Shown here: positions 59,827 through 64,000 of the stretch, in pieces | Position numbering within the stretch: the stretch's first letter is position 1 | How the letters are laid out: each line of letters begins with the position of its first letter | Assembly: GCA_024213275.1 (NCBI GenBank) | Contig: JANAVG010000005.1 | Coordinates: forward strand, 231,843-295,842 | Direction: 5' to 3' | Source of the DNA: Rossellomorea sp. BNER | GTDB lineage: Bacteria; Bacillota; Bacilli; Bacillales; Bacillaceae_B | Length of the DNA stretch: 64,000 bases | Translations under genes and position numbers: made by a program | The notes under the pieces: generated by a model | Told to the model about the DNA's origin: nothing | Seen by the model: only the letters and a program-made list of their open reading frames with translations | Databases searched by the model: none

Positions 59827-62325
59827 ATGGCAGAGACGCCGAATTCTAGAATAAAAGAGATTAATATTAGCCAAGAGATGCGTACATCCTTCTTAGATTA
59901 TGCCATGAGTGTAATTGTTTCTCGGGCATTACCTGATGTTCGGGACGGATTAAAGCCTGTTCATCGTCGTATTTTGTACGCAATGAATGACTTAGGAATG
60001 ACAGCAGATAAAGCTCATAAGAAATCTGCACGTATCGTTGGTGAAGTTATTGGTAAGTATCATCCTCATGGTGACTCAGCTGTATATGAAACGATGGTGC
60101 GAATGGCGCAGGATTTTAACTATCGCTATATGTTAGTAGATGGACATGGGAACTTTGGTTCTGTTGATGGAGACTCCGCAGCGGCGATGCGTTATACAGA
60201 AGCTCGTATGTCAAAAATATCCATGGAGCTTATTCGGGATATTAACAAGGATACAATTGATTACAGAGATAACTATGATGGTTCAGAAAGGGAACCTATT
60301 GTTCTTCCTGCAAGGTTTCCTAGCTTACTTGTAAATGGTTCTTCTGGTATAGCAGTTGGAATGGCTACAAATATACCACCACATCAATTAGGTGAAGTCA
60401 TTGATGGACTGCTTGCTTTAAGTAAGGATTCAGAGATTACCATCCAAGAACTGATGGATTATATTCCAGGTCCTGACTTTCCAACGGCAGGAATGATCGT
60501 AGGAAGAAGCGGAATCCGTAGAGCATATGAAACAGGTAGGGGTTCTATTACGATGCGTGCCCGCGTCGATATCCAACAAAAAGCAAATGGGAAAGAAACC
60601 ATCATTGTTAATGAAATACCTTATCAAGTCAATAAAGCAAAACTTATTGAGAGGATTGCTGACTTAGTAAGAGATAAAAAGATTGATGGAATCACAGACC
60701 TTCGCGATGAATCAGATCGTAATGGAATGAGAATTGTTATTGAAGTAAGAAGAGATGCTAATGCTGAAGTACTAATGAATAACCTGTACAAACAAACAGC
60801 ATTACAATCGAGCTTTGGAATCAATCTTTTAGCTCTCGTAGATGGTCAGCCAAAGGTCTTAAATTTAAAACAATGTCTTAAATATTATTTAGACCATCAA
60901 CAAGTAGTGATTCGTAGAAGAACTGAATTTGAACTAAGAAAAGCTGAAGCAAGGGCTCATATTTTAGAAGGTTTACGAATTGCCCTAGACCATATAGATG
61001 AAATTATTGCCTTAATTCGAGGTTCAGAAACAACAGACATCGCAAGAGCAGGATTGATGGAACAATTCACTTTATCTGAAAAACAAGCCCAAGCGATCCT
61101 TGATATGCGCTTACAACGTCTTACAGGACTTGAGCGTGACAAGATTGAAAACGAGTATCAAGATTTAGTCAAGCTCATTGGAGAACTAAAGGCGATTCTT
61201 GCAGATGAAGAAAAAGTGTTAGAAATTATTCGCCAAGAACTAGAGGAAATTAAAGAGCGATTTAACGATAAGCGTCGTACAGAAATAGTTTCTGGTGGAA
61301 TCGAGCAAATTGAAGATGAAGATTTAATTCCTCGGGAAAATATAATCGTTTCATTAACACATAACGGTTATATTAAACGACTTCCAGTATCTACTTACCG
61401 CAGTCAAAAACGTGGTGGTAGGGGGATCCAAGGAATGGGAACAAATCAGAACGATTTTGTTGAGCATCTTCTTACAACTTCGACTCATGATACAATCCTT
61501 TTCTTTACTAATAAAGGTAAAGCATATAGAGCAAAAGGCTATGAAATTCCAGAACTCAGCAGAACAGCAAAGGGAATTCCGATCATTAACCTCTTAGGGA
61601 TCGATCAGGATGAAGAGATCAATGCTATGATCCGTATTGAAGAGTTTGTAGATGATTGGTACTTATTCTTTACTACGAGACAGGGGATTTCAAAACGTAC
61701 GCCAGTTTCCGACTATGCGAACATTCGTACAAACGGATTGATCGCCATTAATCTAAGGGAAAATGACGAGTTGATATCTGTTAGGCTGACAGATGGTACT
61801 AAAAACATGATTATTGGAACGAAAAAGGGATTGTTAATCCGATTCCCTGAATTAGATGTTCGATCTATGGGGCGTACTGCCACTGGAGTTAAGGGAATTA
61901 ACTTAACCTCTGAAGATGAAGTGGTCGGAATGGAAATTCTTGAAGAAAATGATGATGTGTTAGTTGTAACGAGAAATGGATTTGGAAAACGTACACCAGC
62001 AGGAGAGTACAGAGTCCAAACCCGTGGTGGTAAAGGTCTAAAGACATGTAATATTACAGAAAAAAATGGCGAGCTAGTAGCCGTTAAATCTGTTACAGGA
62101 GAAGAGGACATTATGTTGATCACGGCTCATGGAGTTATGATTCGCATGGATGTTAAAGATATCTCCACAACTGGGCGTAACACTCAAGGGGTTAAACTAA
62201 TCCGTCTAGATGAAGAAGGATTTGTAGCCACAGTAGCAAAAGTAGCAAAAGAAGAAGAAAGTACGGAGGGAGAAGAAGGTGAAGAAATAGACGTTGACCT
62301 TCAGGAAACTCCTACTGAAGAGTAA
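59827..62325 (+). CDS. gyrA: DNA gyrase subunit A
   Basis: 832 residues. Winged-helix/tower region with the quinolone-determining segment [20 protein letters not shown] (wild-type Ser and Glu) and catalytic Tyr in [11 protein letters not shown] six-bladed C-terminal propeller carries the GyrA box [10 protein letters not shown] that wraps DNA. The tail is acidic. AAAAGGAGG precedes ATG 59827. Confidence 0.98.
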   Translation: MAETPNSRIKEINISQEMRTSFLDYAMSVIVSRALPDVRDGLKPVHRRILYAMNDLGMTADKAHKKSARIVGEVIGKYHPHGDSAVYETMVRMAQDFNYRYMLVDGHGNFGSVDGDSAAAMRYTEARMSKISMELIRDINKDTIDYRDNYDGSEREPIVLPARFPSLLVNGSSGIAVGMATNIPPHQLGEVIDGLLALSKDSEITIQELMDYIPGPDFPTAGMIVGRSGIRRAYETGRGSITMRARVDIQQKANGKETIIVNEIPYQVNKAKLIERIADLVRDKKIDGITDLRDESDRNGMRIVIEVRRDANAEVLMNNLYKQTALQSSFGINLLALVDGQPKVLNLKQCLKYYLDHQQVVIRRRTEFELRKAEARAHILEGLRIALDHIDEIIALIRGSETTDIARAGLMEQFTLSEKQAQAILDMRLQRLTGLERDKIENEYQDLVKLIGELKAILADEEKVLEIIRQELEEIKERFNDKRRTEIVSGGIEQIEDEDLIPRENIIVSLTHNGYIKRLPVSTYRSQKRGGRGIQGMGTNQNDFVEHLLTTSTHDTILFFTNKGKAYRAKGYEIPELSRTAKGIPIINLLGIDQDEEINAMIRIEEFVDDWYLFFTTRQGISKRTPVSDYANIRTNGLIAINLRENDELISVRLTDGTKNMIIGTKKGLLIRFPELDVRSMGRTATGVKGINLTSEDEVVGMEILEENDDVLVVTRNGFGKRTPAGEYRVQTRGGKGLKTCNITEKNGELVAVKSVTGEEDIMLITAHGVMIRMDVKDISTTGRNTQGVKLIRLDEEGFVATVAKVAKEEESTEGEEGEEIDVDLQETPTEE

Positions 62326-62330
62326 TTTAA

Positions 62331-62396
62331 AAGGTGATTCGAAGTTCTGGCATTCATTATTAATGAACGTCACTTACATCGAATCACTCTTTTTTA
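62331..62396 (+). terminator. Terminator of gyrA
   Basis: GTGATTCGA (62334-62342) / TCGAATCAC (62379-62387) with further inner pairing (CATTCATTA / TTAATGA) and a TCTTTTTT tail. Confidence 0.85.
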
Positions 62397-62487
62397 CGCT
62401 TTAATTTCAAAAAACTTAAGAACGTCTCATATTTATTTGGTAAAATAAAGAAAAAATAAAAAGAGACCATTTGATGAGGTGATATTT

Positions 62488-63582
62488 GTGAAAGTCAGAG
62501 TGGAAGAACTTGAAGAGGGTAGTATTTTGGAAAATGATATTATGGGGATGACTAGTAATCCTATCATTCCAAGAAACACTGTCATTTCATCACTACATAT
62601 CGAAGTTCTGAAATCTTTTTTAATTCATGAAGTAGGTGTTGAAAAAACAAAAGCTAATGGGGAGCCACTTCGACTAAATCTTACACTAGATAATAGTAAA
62701 GAAAAAAATACTGTAGAAAGAACATTAGAAAAAGATCCATTCATCACTCTTTATTTAAGTGGTGTTCAACAATTAAAACAAGAATTTCAAAATTGGCAAT
62801 CTGGTATAAGGGTAGATATTACTACAATAAGAAACATTATTCTTCCTTTGTTAAAAGTTTTTGAAGAAAACCCAATCCATATTTATAAAATCCATTTGTA
62901 CTCCACTAAAGAAGAATACATTTATCATCATTTTCTTTCAGTAGGATTGATAAGTGCTATGGTCGCTAAGAAGCTTGGATATGAGGGAGGCAATATAAAT
63001 CAAATAGCTTTAGCAGGTTCGCTAGCAAATTGTGGAATGGCTAAAGTGAGACCCTCAATAATAACGAAACAAACAGCTTTAACAGAGGAAGAATTTAATG
63101 AAATCAAACAACATACAGCCCTAAGCTATAAAATGGTGAAGGATATTCCACTTCTAAAACCAGATATGAAGCTAGCTATTTTCCAACATCATGAACGTAT
63201 TGATGGAACTGGTTATCCTTCAGGTGAAAGCAGTGATCGCATACATATCAATTCACAAATTATTGCCATTGCAGACATGTATCATGCAATGGTTTCAGAA
63301 AGATTATACAGAAGTATGCAAACTCCTTTTATAGTTCTTGAAAAGATAAAAGAAGATTATTTCGGCAAACTCGATATTAAAGTGGTAGATGCATTACTAG
63401 AATTAGTAGCAAATCTTTCCCCAAGAGCAATAGTTAAAGTTTCAAATGGAGAAACAGGAGAAGTCATTTTTACCAATAGTGATACATTAACAAGACCCCT
63501 TCTAAAAGTAGTTAAAACAAATAAAATACTAGACTTAAAGAAAAGAAGAGATCTTCATATCAAAGAAGTCATTAGCATTTAG
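62488..63582 (+). CDS. HD-GYP-like protein with degenerate HD motif
   Basis: 364 residues starting with GTG 62488, five bases after AGGTGAT. The N-terminal ~120 residues are uncharacterised. The C-terminal half aligns with HD-GYP phosphodiesterases: the GYP motif is intact (QHHERIDGTGYP, HH at 234-235) and IIAIADMYHAMVSERLYR follows. The HD pair that should read LLHDIGK reads SLANCGMAK, with Ala180-Asn181 in place of His-Asp. These two metal ligands are essential in active enzymes, so cyclic-di-GMP hydrolysis is doubtful; a binding or scaffold role is more likely. It lies between gyrA and the rrn operon. Confidence 0.82.
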   Translation: MKVRVEELEEGSILENDIMGMTSNPIIPRNTVISSLHIEVLKSFLIHEVGVEKTKANGEPLRLNLTLDNSKEKNTVERTLEKDPFITLYLSGVQQLKQEFQNWQSGIRVDITTIRNIILPLLKVFEENPIHIYKIHLYSTKEEYIYHHFLSVGLISAMVAKKLGYEGGNINQIALAGSLANCGMAKVRPSIITKQTALTEEEFNEIKQHTALSYKMVKDIPLLKPDMKLAIFQHHERIDGTGYPSGESSDRIHINSQIIAIADMYHAMVSERLYRSMQTPFIVLEKIKEDYFGKLDIKVVDALLELVANLSPRAIVKVSNGETGEVIFTNSDTLTRPLLKVVKTNKILDLKKRRDLHIKEVISI

Positions 63583-63718
63583 AAAATATATTGTCAGAGA
63601 CCCGATGAAATTTGATATCCCTTCACACCTCTAAGCCTGCTTCGTTGGGTTATTCTTTTTTAGCAATTTGTTGTTAATATGCTTTTGAATAAAAACCTAA
63701 TAAATTTTAAATTACCCC

Positions 63719-63747
63719 TTGTGAAGAAGGATAAACCTATGTATAAT
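63719..63747 (+). promoter_or_regulatory. rrn promoter P1
   Basis: TTGTGA (63719-63724), 17 bases, TATAAT (63742-63747), about 200 bases before the 16S gene. Confidence 0.65.
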
Positions 63748-63793
63748 GAATCTCGTTGGCAAAAAAGCCATGAAATAAAAAAATAAAAAGTTG

Positions 63794-63823
63794 TTGACAG
63801 CTAACTTATTAAAATGTTATATT
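63794..63823 (+). promoter_or_regulatory. rrn promoter P2
   Basis: TTGACA (63794-63799), 18 bases, TATATT (63818-63823), followed by the typical bacillary rRNA leader (TTGAACCTTGAAAACTGAAC at 63852-63871). Confidence 0.8.
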
Positions 63824-63949
63824 ATATAGGTCGCTTAAGACAACAGAAGATTGAACCTTGAAAACTGAACAAGACAAAACGTCAACGTTAATTCTAAAAA
63901 AGATTTACAACGTAAGAACATGGTTCTTACACAAATGAGCAAGTCAAAC

Positions 63950-64000
63950 TTCTATCGGAGAGTTTGATCCTGGCTCAGGACGAACGCTGGCGGCGTGCCT
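63950..64000 (+). rRNA. rrs: 16S ribosomal RNA, 5' end (runs off the window)
   Basis: The sequence from TCTATCGGAGAGTTTGATCC to GCTGGCGGCGTGCCT is the universally conserved 5' end of bacterial 16S rRNA. The mature start is placed near 63950 by comparison with B. subtilis. This is the first rRNA operon after gyrA, as in B. subtilis rrnO. Confidence 0.98.

Noticed and set aside
59827..62325. Quinolone-resistance changes in gyrA.
   Set aside because: The resistance region carries the wild-type Ser and Glu (GDSAVYE).

Overview
The window is about 64 kb of a Bacillaceae chromosome (Bacillus sensu lato) centred on the replication origin. Evidence: the run rpmH - dnaA - dnaN - yaaA - recF - remB - gyrB - gyrA, both ParB-type proteins (Spo0J/ParB and Noc), sporulation genes (yyaC, spoIIIJ), low G+C, AGGAGG ribosome binding sites, and a 16S rRNA gene that begins at about 63950 and runs off the right edge. 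Gene order resembles B. subtilis, but many gaps are filled by dispersed repeats and the left 15 kb is largely accessory.

Layout. 1-15 kb: accessory region with the end of a phosphodiester glycosidase gene, htpG under a perfect CIRCE operator, a PLL-type lectin-repeat gene, an acetyltransferase, an ECF sigma/anti-sigma pair flanked by two lipoprotein genes, a PEP-mutase-family/adaA operon, a YadA-head-repeat/peptidase-G2/SHOCT protein and selO. 14.4-24 kb: rlmH, a small CxxH/CxxC protein, htrA, the complete walRKHIJ operon and an M23 endopeptidase, all on the minus strand. 24.3-25 kb: four tRNA genes (Lys, Glu, Asp, Phe). 25.3-32.7 kb: K+ channel, purA, dnaC helicase, rplI, gdpP, yybS. 33-35.3 kb: an IS256-type remnant and a broken chemotaxis receptor gene. 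35.6-45 kb: rpsR-ssb-rpsF, ychF, yyzM, mscS, yyaC, a DUF554 gene, parB-parA, noc. 45-52 kb: rsmG, mnmG, mnmE, jag, yidC, rnpA, rpmH. 52-64 kb: bipartite oriC around dnaA, the rightward replication genes, a degenerate HD-GYP gene, and tandem rrn promoters.

How it fits together. Replication starts in the oriC boxes on either side of dnaA. ParB, Noc, three parS sites and extra DnaA-box clusters handle origin segregation and initiation control. The Wal operon and the M23 enzyme manage the cell wall; GdpP sets c-di-AMP.

Most unusual content: (1) a YVTN beta-propeller lipoprotein whose C-terminus looks like a circularly permuted cupredoxin; (2) a shared ECF-like promoter motif (AACC-N16-CGTTT) in front of exactly the two lipoprotein genes that flank the sigma/anti-sigma pair; (3) a bacillary protein joining 16 YadA-type head repeats to a phage-type self-cleaving domain and a SHOCT tail; (4) three families of short palindromic or MITE-like repeats inserted in most gaps of the origin region, one with a visible 8-bp target duplication. 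No CRISPR array, intact prophage or intact IS is visible.
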